Assembly: GCA_963920765.1 (NCBI GenBank)
Contig: OY987250.1
Location: forward strand, 11,710,409-11,774,408
Origin: Ulota crispa
Lineage: Eukaryota; Streptophyta; Bryopsida; Orthotrichales; Orthotrichaceae
DNA length: 64,000 bases
Direction: 5' to 3'
How positions within the stretch are numbered: the stretch's first letter is position 1; every line of letters begins with the position of its first letter. Position numbers and translations under genes: made by a program. Below, piece by piece: positions 22,922 to 34,000 of this stretch. Below the pieces are notes generated by a model, which was not told the origin of the DNA, searched no databases, and was given only the letters and a program-made list of their open reading frames with translations.

Positions 22922-23150
22922 CCCCTGAGCGCCTGGAGTTGTTTTAGAGTTAAGGAGAAAATGGGGGTTTAATGGCCACCAAAGCTTGGAAAATTACATC
23001 CAAAAAAAGTGACCATAGGATTTGAAAAAGGACTACCTTCTTTGGTGATGGGGACCAGCCATGGCTGTTTTCACCATACAAATTAAGAGAAAAAGTGAGA
23101 TAAAGTTGTGGGCCCCAATGACAAGATCCTGTCGTTGGGGCACTCAAGGG
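22922..23150. mobile_element. TTAA-flanked element 1 (piggyBac-like ends)
   Basis: TTAA lies at both borders (22918-22921 and 23151-23154). Ends are CCCCTGAGCGCC and, inverted, CCCTTGAGTGCC. It is absent from copy B at the matching site (near 55523). Non-coding. Confidence 0.65.
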
Positions 23151-23154
23151 TTAA

Positions 23155-23658
23155 GGGAATTGATATATGCACACTAGGGGTTGGTATTTGCACACCCCTG
23201 GGGTAAGTTTAACCCTTAAATGCCAATGGGGACAAAAATTGTCCCCAATGAATACACTGTGAGCCAGTGTATTCACAGCCATAAGCCGCAGCGCTTAAGA
23301 GTTAAGATTTCTACCATCAAAAAGTTGAATTTGAGAATTTTGAATTTAGATGGATTTGGACTTAGAGACCATGATTTAGTGTAGAACCATACCAAAAGTT
23401 GTAATTCAACAACGCCCAATGAAAAAGTTTAGCTAGGGGGAAAAGTGTTACTTTTACTTTTGTTTGTAAAAAATGATAAGCTTTCTCATTGGGTGTTGAT
23501 GAATTGTAACATGTTTTTCATGGTTCTGAACAAAATTGTGGTCTCTTAATCCAAATTTGAATTCAAAATTCTCAAATTCAACTTAATGATGGTAGAAATA
23601 AAATTTACCCTAGGGGGTGTGCAAATATCAACCCCCTTATGCATACACATCAATTCCC
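23155..23658. mobile_element. Foldback MITE (relative of 18003-18415)
   Basis: Long inverted ends start GGGAATTGATATATGCAC and, from the right, GGGAATTGATGTGTATGC. They continue through TATTTGCACACCCC and the inner TTTCTACCATCAAAAAG block. It carries the nested TTAA element at 23213-23301. Its right end was used as target by the MULE-like element that follows. Confidence 0.8.
23213..23301. mobile_element. TTAA-flanked element 2, 89 bp, nested in the foldback MITE
   Basis: TTAA at 23209-23212 and 23302-23305; ends CCCTTAAATGC and, inverted, CTCTTAAGCGC. The related MITE at 18003 reads through the same point without it (GGTAAAATTTTGATTTCTACC near 18051), so it is an insertion with a duplicated TTAA. 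Confidence 0.7.
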
Positions 23659-25044
23659 GGCTCGGTTTATTGCACATACGTTGATCTGGGCCCCGCCTTG
23701 TCAGGGCTCGAAATAGAGAAAGTTCTCTGGCTACCCCTATACACGAGCTGCCCTGCGTAAGCCAGAAAAATTTGTCTAACTGCTCGGTTTGCAATACAGC
23801 ACTAAGGTAGCAACACTCATAGTGTGAAATTAAGGATTTTGTAGTAGAAAAATCAATTGATAAACATTGAAGAAAATATTGTGAAGTTAGCAAGAGGAAA
23901 TTAAAAATATTGACATCAGTTTCAAAGTTCCAATTGCAAGCATTTGTTCACAAAGATTTCTCAAAGTCCTAAATTAATGAAAAGGTATAGTTGTGTGTAC
24001 AAGATGTCTTCAATGTGGTCATACGCTCATAATATTAACTTTAGGAGTTCTTAAGTAGTGAGATGAGACACTCAAAACCGTCTTGCCAATCACCCAAAGC
24101 CATCACTTGGTCACCCATAACCAATTTTTTTTGTATTTGTGAGTCATTGATGGTCAGTCACAAGAATAGGTAACCCCATGGAGACCCTTTTGAGCATGGG
24201 TGCTACAATAGAACTCCTCTAAACCAATATTCTCTAAACTGATATCCTCTATAATCTAATGCATAACACAAATCTCAATGTGAGACCATATATCAGTCAT
24301 AAACCAAAATAATTAATTCAATAGTAGTAATGCTCTTTGGTGTTATCCCGGTACTAATCTCAAGGTCACTTCATTTACGCTTGCACAAAATTAACTAATA
24401 AACTACTTAAACTAATTTAGTTCTTGGGATCCCAACCATATCAATTTAGAGGAGTTCTACTATACTACCTTAAAACCACACCTACTTGCAACTAAAGCAG
24501 CACCCATGCTCACAAGGGTCTCCATGGGGTTACCTACTCTTGTGACTGACCATCAATGACTCACAAATACAAAAAAAATTGGTTATGGGTGACCAAGTGA
24601 TGGCTTTGGGTGATTGGCAAGACGGTTTTGAGTGTCTCATCTCACTACTTAAGAACTCCTAAAGTTAATATTATGAGCGTATGACCACATTGAAGACATC
24701 TTGTACACACAACTATACCTTTTCATTAATTTAGGACTTTGAGAAATCTTTGTGAACAAATGCTTGCAATTGGAACTTTGAAACTGATGTCAATATTTTT
24801 AATTTCCTCTTGCTAACTTCACAATATTTTCTTCAATGTTTATCAATTGATTTTTCTACTACAAAATCCTTAATTTCACACTATGAGTGTTGCTACCTTA
24901 GTGCTGTATTGCAAACCGAGCAGTTAGACAAATTTTTCTGGCTTACGCAGGGCAGCTCGTGTATAGGGGTAGCCAGAGAACTTTCTCTATTTCGAGCCCT
25001 GACAAGGCGGGGCCCAGATCAACGTATGTGCAGTAAACCGAGCC
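23659..25044. mobile_element. Foldback MULE-like element, 546-bp arms, 9-bp target duplication
   Basis: Left arm 23659-24204 and right arm 24498-25044 are near-identical inverted copies starting GGCTCGGTTTA. The 9-bp TCAATTCCC is duplicated outside both ends (23650-23658 and 25045-25053), as in Mutator-like elements. The identical open frames in both arms (from 23893 on minus and 24810 on plus) are products of the inverted repeat and are not called as genes. The 293-bp centre contains another MITE. Confidence 0.85.
24206..24462. mobile_element. 257-bp TA-flanked MITE in the MULE centre
   Basis: Ends CAATAGAACTCCTCTAAAC and, inverted, TAGTAGAACTCCTCTAAAT; TA flanks at 24204-24205 and 24463-24464. 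It is a relative of 21416-21655 along its full length. Confidence 0.8.
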
Positions 25045-25579
25045 TCAATTCCCTTGTCATTGAACAGCGTCTTTGCCGGCGCTTCGGGATTGCTGTCATC
25101 GTTCTTGTCGTTCCTGCAGCTCCCCGCTCGTGCTGACGGATCTCATGCTCACAAGCATCCTGAGTTTCAAGTAGCTCTCCCATCTCTTCATCTGAATGTT
25201 GCCGAATTTTGCCGACTTTTTTGAAAATACTTGTGTGGACAGTTTGAACTCCTCGCATCTCTTTCTCCGTCTGAGTAAATGACTACTGACAGGTCGAGCA
25301 GGAATTAAAACTCTTGCCGCTCTTTCTTAGTGAAGATCAGCTAAAGGAAAGGATTCTTGCTATAGTTTGATGCCTGGTTCAACGTGCGGTGAAAGCGGGA
25401 AGAGCTTTAGAATGCGGTAGTAGCAGAACACGGCAGCTGGTTACGCTTTAAATCACCAAATGGTGGAGAATTTTTGAGCATTTCGTACTTAAGTGAAGGC
25501 ATTACAGTTCTTGATTAGGGCTTGAATTGGACAGGAGACACTACTGAATGAGGCAGCAAGGGAACTCTCGGAAGCATCC

Positions 25580-28500
25580 ATGGCAACCACGAGTGTAGTG
25601 TTGGTGATGAAGGCCTTAGTAGTAGTGCTGCAGTGTGCGTGTTTGATTCCTTGGAAACTCGGGGAGGCTGCGTGCGTGCCAGCGACGGGGTGCGACACTG
25701 CGTTTGCTTTCTACCGGATTCAACCAGGCGAGAATTTGACTTCCATCGGGCAAAAGTTCCAAACGACACAGGAGAAAATCAAAGACGTCAATTCTAACAT
25801 CGTGGATCTTAATTTCATTGAGGCTGGCGATCCATTACGCATCCCTTTTACTTGCGATTGCGTCAATGACCAACTGTTACACATGTTCCAGTACCAGGTA
25901 TGGCTTGTTCGGTGATCCTGACCTCCAGATTGGATCATTGAAAGTCGCACTTGGTTGGACTTTGGTTTGCTTTCTTTCTAATGAAGGCAAGTTCCTTCAA
26001 ACTGCGAAAATGAGGATGTGCCCTGTGTCCACATGCTGAGAGTTAATGTTGAATTTTTATGTTTGTTGCTGAGAAAGAATAGAATCTGATTCAGCGATTA
26101 TGGAGATTTGGTGGATTGATCATGAATTTTCGAATTCGTGATTAGGTCTTTGTATAAAACCTATGCACTAGGCTATGCTTATTCTGATCTTCTTTACTCG
26201 TCTAAGGTTTGCATGAGAAGCTTGAAACCAAGACACTGTCCACAAATGCAGTCCAAGCATTCCGCAGCGTACACGTGGTGAGGTTATAGATGTACGAGTT
26301 GGAGTTGTGGTTGGAGGACTACGAGTCTTTATTGGCGAGACCTCAAATTGAGTTTTTGTGATTTTTCCAGGTCGCAGGGAGCAACAATCTTGACAGCATC
26401 ACTGCCACCACCTACCAGAATCTTACGCAAGGTGATTGGGTAGCAGCGGTGAACAACGTTGCAGATCCTAATTACTTAACGACTGGGCAGTTCTTGAATG
26501 TTCCTGTGAATTGCTCATGCGATAACTCCGCCAGCTCGAGTCATTACTTTCTTCTTACATATGTAGTACTGCGCGGTACGGGTGGCAATCTGAGCGGCAT
26601 TGCTTTGGATTTCTACGCGAGTACAGAGCTTATTAAGAAATTTAATCCAGGCGTTGTTTGGGACAACCTTCAGCCTACGCAGTATGCCTTCATTCCACTG
26701 CTGGGTACCAACGACGTTGCACTTTGCGTAATTTACACTTTGCTGAATGCGGCTGGAACTCTGATTGATTCACTGCAGATTTTCATTTGTGGTTAGAGTC
26801 AATAAGCTTACACTAGTCTTCCTCACTAATCAGTCTGGGATGGACATGGTTCAATGATGTAGTACCGCGTTTGTTATTGGTCTGATGCTGTTATTAACTT
26901 CCTGATTTTGGCTGACCGCTGACACAAACTACAATCCTCAGAACGGGTGCGTTTGAATCTGCATTCTGGTGAAGTTTATTTTAAGCATATGCAAAACCTG
27001 CAGAAACATCTTGAATATACATGGGGATTATAATCAACGTCAAACTCTTGTCATCTCACTTCCGTAATCGTTGGTTTTGCACTGTAACTAAGAGTCAGCT
27101 GATGAGCTTATTCTAAGATCTTGTAAACTGTTATATGTGGCAGTGGCACAAGTGAGTGGCGCTCCCTAGACTTCATGTGTCGACCCCAAGCCCTTGGGCT
27201 TCCATTTGACTTGAAAATGTGGCTTGCGAGGTCATCAGTGATTTTATTTTTTCATTTGTCACCTTGTGCACTCAATCGAAGATGTGAAACGTAAAACCAA
27301 CCTTTTTAAATGTGCAATATGGTTCAGACTTCCATTCTGATTTGTGAGGTACTTTCATGGCTGTTGGGAAGCTGTTGCTTAACCATGTGTTTTGGAGAGG
27401 CAGGTAATGCAGGGAATTCTACCAACACGGGTACAATAGTTGGGGCCGTTATCGGAGGAGGAGTTGTTGTATTTGCTGATCTTGCACTTGTTCTCTACTA
27501 TCTCCACATCTACAAACCAAAGCAACAACGGAGCCTTGCAGAACCATGCGCTTTTCATCAAGAGCGGTGGGAACCGTTCTGGATCGGCCAGGGACTTGCT
27601 CAATATGAATTCTTGTCAGTAGCCTTAAACCCATTGGCATTCAATTATCCTTGAGTTCTTTTCCTTGTTCCGTGTCATCCACCTCATTCATACTCTGCTT
27701 CAGTTTCCGTATATTTTGTTGTATCCGAGAACTTATCATAAATAAACGATAATTTGGCAATCCTCTCACCAGATGCATTTGATATTGGGATGTTTCTGTG
27801 AACTTTTCCGCAGCGTCCGCAAAAGCAGGCTCAAACCAGGAGGTGCTTCATTTGGCCCTACAGGCTTGGCAGATTACACTGTGGACAAGTCAGTGGAGTT
27901 CACGTATGAGGAGCTGGCCAATGCCACTGACCATTTCAGTGTTGCTAATAAGATCGGAGAAGGTGGATTCGCAGTGGTTTTCTATGGAGTAATACGAGGA
28001 CAGGTTAATCAGGCGATATCTCTCGTTTTTCCCAGTCCTCTTGCATTTTTCATTCACTTTAGGGAGCTTGTTCCATGCCTTCTCAAACTGTTATGATTTT
28101 GTTTTGTGTGTCTCGTGTCTATTCTGAGAGATCAAGCGGGAATGGTCTTGAGCTGTTCTCATCTAGCCCTAATTGCTGGACTGTTGCAGATTGCACGGCT
28201 GTGATAAGTTTTTAAACTGTTGGCTTTAATGTCTGTACATGTGGCTGCTCCACGCTCAAATGTTGCACAGAAACTGGCCATTAAGAGGACGAATTTGCAA
28301 GCAACTAAGGAGTTCATTGCTGAGCTCCAAGTTCTTTCGCATGTTCACCACACCAATTTGGTAGCAATTCTCCTTACCGCTTTTGCTGCTGTCAATGCTG
28401 AAGCCATGCTACTTTTCTCGACTAATGTAAACTCGAGGATGAAAATGTATCCTCGATATCATTCCGGTTTTGCTTGGCTTGAAGTTTGGGTATAAAGCTT

Positions 28501-29180
28501 TCCGGTCTCTTCAGATATCATCTGCTGCATGTAGTTGCGATCCCTGTAATTGCACGTGTTTTTCTGCTATTCCATGTACTTGAGATTAAACAAAGAACTT
28601 TGTTAGCTGGTTGCGACTTCAATACGATGCTCACACTTTGGTGGTATGCATTGACGAAACTATGGTGCCAGAAAGAAGAAACCTTCTGCTTCTATCAGCC
28701 TTCTAATCACTCTCTGGAACGGGCTGTTCCAGGTTCAACTGATTGGATACTGCACCACAGACTACTTGTTCTTGATATACGAATTGGTGGAGAATGGAAC
28801 ACTTGATTATCATTTACATTCCGCAAAAGGTAAGGCTCGTTGGGTGTGATTTCGGGTTCTGAGTACGGGACGATGTAAACTTGAGCGTTAGTGCGTATGA
28901 TGTACATTTTATTTGACAAAAATAGCTTGCAAACAGCACGTAGTGCAACCAGAACCGAACAGTGCAAGTCGGATGCGTGATACTTGTTACCCTCTAAGGT
29001 AATATTTTGGCATGAATGATTACAGCTACCCGGGCTCCACTATCTTGGTCATCGAGGGTACAAGTTGCTCTAGACGCTGCACGAGGCTTGGAGTACATTC
29101 ACGAGCACACGAGGCCTTCGTACATCCACCGCGACATCAAGTCTGCTAATATTTTTGAACAAAGTTGCTACACCAAATAG
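25580..29180 (+). pseudogene. LysM receptor-like kinase (CERK1 type), copy A, truncated and frameshifted
   Basis: CERK1-type proteins bind chitin fragments outside the cell and signal through an internal kinase. Exons seen: 25580-25897 (signal peptide, CVPATGCDTAF, CDC), 26371-26704 (second and third LysM region, NCSCDN), 27404 onward (membrane segment), 27814-28003 ([14 protein letters not shown], glycine loop [12 protein letters not shown]), 28271-28360 (LAIKR with the ATP lysine, [15 protein letters not shown]), 28733-28829 (LIGYCTTDYLF) and 29026-29180 ([22 protein letters not shown]). The frame then leaves the family and stops at TAG 29178, so the DFG motif and whole C-lobe are missing. 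A net +4 change near 27540 and a 1-bp loss near 27830, both relative to copy B, break the frame. The ectodomain exons are intact and could still yield a short protein. Confidence 0.85.
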
Positions 29181-31007
29181 TGCATTTCGTTTCGTGCCAT
29201 TTTGCACTATTTAAATACTTACCAAGACTACTGTGACATTTGTCAATAATTACTAGGACAAATAATGGAGGAAGCAAGCAGAGGTTGGGTGCAGCAACAA
29301 GTGCCAAAGCCAGGGAGCAAGGGTAGCTGAAAGTTTAGGCAAAATCAGGAATTGTTGTAGCATGAAGAGAGTTGCATGCCCCTCCAGGTAGGTAAGGCAA
29401 CCTAATTGTTAAGGCAACCTAAATTTACTATTTGATGGAACCCTCCTATGTTCTTGGAGATTCTCTCGTTGTACTTAGAGATTTCTTTATCGGCATGTTT
29501 CAATGACAAGAATGGCCAGGAGCTTACAGCCCCGTGTACAATTTTGATTGGTGACGATTTCGGACATATTCCTTCTTTGTGCAGGTGATGCCTTTCCCTG
29601 TATGAGACTGTTGCAGCTTGCTGTGTGGTCACGTCGGCACGGGTGCTTCTTTACCGACGATTCCATAAAACCACATGGCGGGAGTCCGGCACAATCCATC
29701 GGCCAGTACAAAAAGTAAGCGGAATTTGTGCTGAATCTTAACCTTTGCTGCTGATTTTATCGAAACATCCTAACTCCTTGCAGCGCACACGGATGACACG
29801 GAAGCCATTGGTTTAAAAGACCCACTTGATAGTATATGCCCGTTTAGAACTACCTAGGCAACGTTTGAATGCCTTAACTGTACAACATAAAAGTACATGA
29901 TCTTCCGTATTAAAATAAATTTCATCTGCTGTGCGAGAAAGGGGAATAGCTCGCTCTGATGCCCCAAGCACTTATAGCAACAGCTTTCCCCTGAAATCGA
30001 AACTCAATGGAATCTGGATGACCAAGTTGACTTATGTATGATTCGCTACAAGTTGATTATGTTCTACGACATACACCGGGGTATGGTATTATATATTTCC
30101 TTCATCATTTTATACCTGGACCCACAGTAGAGGCTTCTAGCATGAGAAGGGCCTTGAGAGCTGAGTTCAAGAGTAGCACCTGGATATCCCTGCTAAGGGC
30201 ATCTCCATCCAAGCTCCAAAACTTCATCGAGGGGCAGGTGTACCAGTCGTCTCCCCCACCCGTCCAACTAGGTAATTGATAACGACAAATCTCCTTGTTT
30301 GCAAAAGCAAATAGATTCTTCATTATTGAGTATTCAACCTGTTGATTGTAGAGAGAAATGGTAATATTTGAAAGAGTTACCGTGTATAGAGAAATTGCAT
30401 GTTTTGCCGTGCCAAGGCGAATGCTTTGGCGGGTCTGTGTATTAGTTAGTTGTTCCCTTTTAGTCCAAAATGTCCCCAACCCGTTGTTTTCCAGTGCAAG
30501 TGGAGATGCTCTAACCTTTTGCTAACTCATAAATAGTTGTGTGTCTGATGGGCCAGATTCCGGTCAGATTCGATAGAAACTCTTTATTGGCAACCGCGGA
30601 CGAATGCTGGTCCTGAAGGCAGATTATATGGAACTCAAATAAACATTTCTCAAAGGACTCGGTCACTGTATGCAGTTCATCACACCGACACGTCAATGCC
30701 ACTTTAAATTATGAACACCAGCTGTGTTGTGGAGTACGCGTGATTGGTCATTTTGGGTCGAGAAGAAAGATTGCGTGGTCTGTGCACGAAGTGCAGTTGT
30801 GAAGCCTAACTTGTGTGTTCGTTCTTTCGGAATGCCACTGAACACGAATGATCAAGTACAAAATTAGATGGTGTCAGAAGTGTGCGAGGCGCTAGATTTT
30901 GCTGCCTCGAAATTGTACTTGCAGGGAATGTCAGTGGGGCGTGTGTTGCTGGAACCTGGCTTCTGTCGCCCCTTGTTGGAGCTGGCCACAGAGCGCTGTG
31001 AGCGAAG
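29181..31007. other. Spacer between LysM copy A and the LRR receptor kinase
   Basis: It holds the duplicated tail shared with copy B (29263-29355, and 29360-29580 matching 63817-64000), a MITE at 30197-30511, and the presumed promoter of the LRR kinase. Remaining kinase exons for the LysM copy were looked for and not found. Confidence 0.5.
30197..30511. mobile_element. 315-bp PIF/Harbinger-type MITE
   Basis: TAA is duplicated at both borders (30194-30196 and 30512-30514). Ends are GGGCATCTCCA and, inverted, GAGCATCTCCA. These match the ends of the 4-kb element at 59845-63812, so it may be its deletion derivative. Confidence 0.8.
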
Positions 31008-34000
31008 ATGGGTGCGTGGGACGTGAAGGGCCGACTGTTGTCACAGCTGCTAAGTCCTTCCTTGGGTGTAGCTTTCCTCCTGCTCTTGCTCAACATCGGC
31101 AGCTTGGTACATGCGGCCAATTCCACGATTTATACATATGATCGCGACGAAGGTACGTTCAAAAAACGAGAACACTGTGGATTATTAAATCACTCCTGGA
31201 AATTGTTCCTTTGAAGTGGAGGGCATATGCTGTTCCGATTGTGATGCTTAGCTTGCCGTTGTTCGCTTCAGTGGAGACCAGTGCTATGTTTCTACATCAC
31301 GAGGTTTGATTTAGCTTCACTGCCAATGTTCCCCACTGAACTTTTGTTTCTCTGGAATTTGTAGTTGCTGCGCTTCGAACACTCTTGGAAGCATGGAAAG
31401 ATACCCCGGACTTGTCCCGTAACCTGGCAGGCTGGCAACTTACGGGAAATCCAGATTATTGCGATTACCTACTTCCAAATTCAACTACGGCTACAAATTC
31501 GTCAAGTTGGCAAGGAGTGCAGTGCGAGTTGGAGTGTGACACCGACGAATATGGTTACTGCACAGGTGATGCAGTAATATATGTAACCAGCCTGTAAGTG
31601 TTGTAACTCCTGTTCATTGTCAAATATATGAGGTATTGAGGTTCGGAAGCATTACCTCGGTAGAGCAGCACCAGTAACTAGAGATTACTTATGAACTAAA
31701 ACGTCCCATCTTATTGGCCTGGTGTTGGATCTTTGTACAGGGTGCTAGTTAGAATGGAATTCTTACTTACAAGTGTGATGTGAATAATCGAGAGGTAAAT
31801 CCAGAAGACTAACAATGATGTTTATGTTTGAAATGGATCGACAATGGACAGGTCTTTATCTAATGCATCGATTGTAGGCGTTTTGCCCCCTGCAATTGGA
31901 AATTTGAGTAATCTTGTGACCTTGTAAGTGTGCTTCCCGTGATGGAAGTTTAGGCTTTTTCTCCTGCGTTCAGAGAATTCAAACTTAGGTTTTGGATTTG
32001 GTATGTCAAGTTAGTCAAAGAGAGGCTCTCCCTTATACTGAAAATCTCAAGGGCAAGGGTGAATTCATCCTTCTGAAAGAGAAAGGGTCTCAAACACATT
32101 GAGTTCTGGCAACAACAACCCTCTTAGTCTAAACTGCATATTATAAGAGTTATTTGTAAGGTAAAAACGGTCCGTTTGACCGAACATCAAGCATGCTTAG
32201 TGCTTTTCTTCGATGAGGGGTTCAGTGATCCTAATAGAATTATCATCCAGGAGCCCTGACCTGTGCAATTACGTCGACTTGCATGCGCAGGGAATTGACA
32301 GGAAATCCGAAACTCACTGGTACTTTCCCCAGTGGTTGGCTGCAAAGTGATGCGCTGACTGTTTTGTAAGTAAGCTAGCCTCTGCTCACATGCTTATCAA
32401 CATCAAAGTTAGTAAAAGAATAATAGTCTATAAATTGGCAAAACTTTCAGAAGATTGGCACCTTTACTGATGCCTGGAACGTGGAATTGTACATGAATCC
32501 TTGTTTCTGAGAGCTGTGCACTTCAATGTCAGAAATTCCTCGCAATGAAGCACGCCATTCTAACTTATACGACCATGGATTACAAATAGTTATGCGAAAT
32601 TCCACTTGTGGTTCGTCCTCCAGTATTTTTTACTCTTTATGTTAATTATTGGACCAAGGTATATAGCTGAGGGAACCAGTTTTCCAGGCATGATTCCGTA
32701 GGAGGCGTCTCGTACGTGCTGAACTGAATTTTGACCACCAATAAATGTTTTGGATTACTGACACATCAACTTGGGCCCTAATCATGTCTTAGGGATTTGC
32801 ACGACAATGCTTTCTACGGCGAGATTCCAGATCTGTGGTATCTACGGATTCTGCGAGTGTGAGTTACAGTTCTCATCCTTGAAGGGCCTGGAATACTACA
32901 CTGAAGTTCTCATCACAAGATCAATGTATCAATGAACTACCTGAAAACTACGAGCCAGATGTGTGCCCTCGCCCAATGTATTCCACTAACACTGAAGTTC
33001 TCCTGCTAATTTAACAGAGATTTGAGTGGGAATCAGTTCACTGGAATCTTTCCAGCTCATCAGATAGGAAATAGCTACATCGAAGAACTTAGCGTGAGCA
33101 ACAATCGTTTGTCTGGAGAAATTTCATCAGACGCTTCTTCGGGATGGTCGACAGTAACGAAATTGTAAGGCACTTCGATCTCTAAGTTATTGTTCTTGTA
33201 TTCAAATTGAGCTGCCGAGGTATTTGTGCATCATGTGGCTTTGTCTGCGTTTCATTGACCTTTGGTGACCAAGTGGTTCGTTTCTACTTTTGCAGGGACC
33301 TATCTCAGAATAGATTTAATGGGACTTTGCCAAGCCTCAATGACATGCCACGATTGACGCATTTGTAAGCTCCATCCCTTCTGGTTCTTAGTCTTGGTGC
33401 AGTTTGAGCTGGTTCGCAAACTCAAGTCAAAATCAAGTGAGGTTAATCAGCATATATCTTTGTTCTTGGTTTCCTGGATGAACAAGTATTTTCTGCTAAA
33501 TATTGTAAATGGAAATGCAGGGATGTCTCGGAGAATCAGTTTGAGGGGCCGATACCAGATCTCAGACAGTTTTCTTCACTCAGTTCTGTGTAAGAGTCAC
33601 TCTTTGCACGCTACCGTAGTTGGTCCTTTGCTGTCTATCAGTTACATTTATTTTAGAACTGGTTCATTTGAGCTGAGTATGTCTTATCAAAAACTGACTT
33701 GTTTATTGTATTTACATGATTTGCATGTCTGGATATGGTACAGAGATTTGAGCAGGAACAGATTCACTGGAACGGCAAACTTGGTGGATATTTTCAATAT
33801 GAACTCAACGACTACACTGATGTTTGTGGACCTGTCTAACAATCAGCTTACTGGTCCTCTACCGTCCTTCAATGCCTCGAGCCTTGTCTCTGTTAGGGAA
33901 CTGTAAGCTGCACACTCTCTTCCACTTGCCCAGAATTCATGCTTTCATTGAACTTTTAGTTCCTGAATCGGAATGGTCGTGAAACTTTGATGTTCATTCT

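Larger units (their letters stand above)
21227..29580. repeat. Segmental duplication, copy A
   Basis: This segment is colinear with 50434-64000. Shared landmarks are CTTCCTTAGAAAAGAGATT (21231 and 50437), GGTAAGCTTACCTACAGTC (about 21759 and 51773), the block around GCATCGATGTCAT (22860 and 55470), the whole LysM pseudogene (25060-29355 and 55525-59840), and a tail from GAGAGTTGCATGCC (about 29360 and 63817). It starts at a TA which in copy B abuts a TIR-element end. The two copies differ by many insertions, listed separately. The downstream limit cannot be fixed because copy B runs off the window. Confidence 0.9.

Noticed and set aside
23546..25136. Identical 70-residue proteins encoded on both strands
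   Set aside because: They come from the two inverted arms of the MULE-like foldback; no similarity to a known protein family was recognised.
29581..29717. Possible C-terminal exons of the LysM kinase
   Set aside because: The frame after GTGCAG (FPCMRLLQLAVWS) has no kinase C-lobe motif and belongs to the sequence that follows the truncation.
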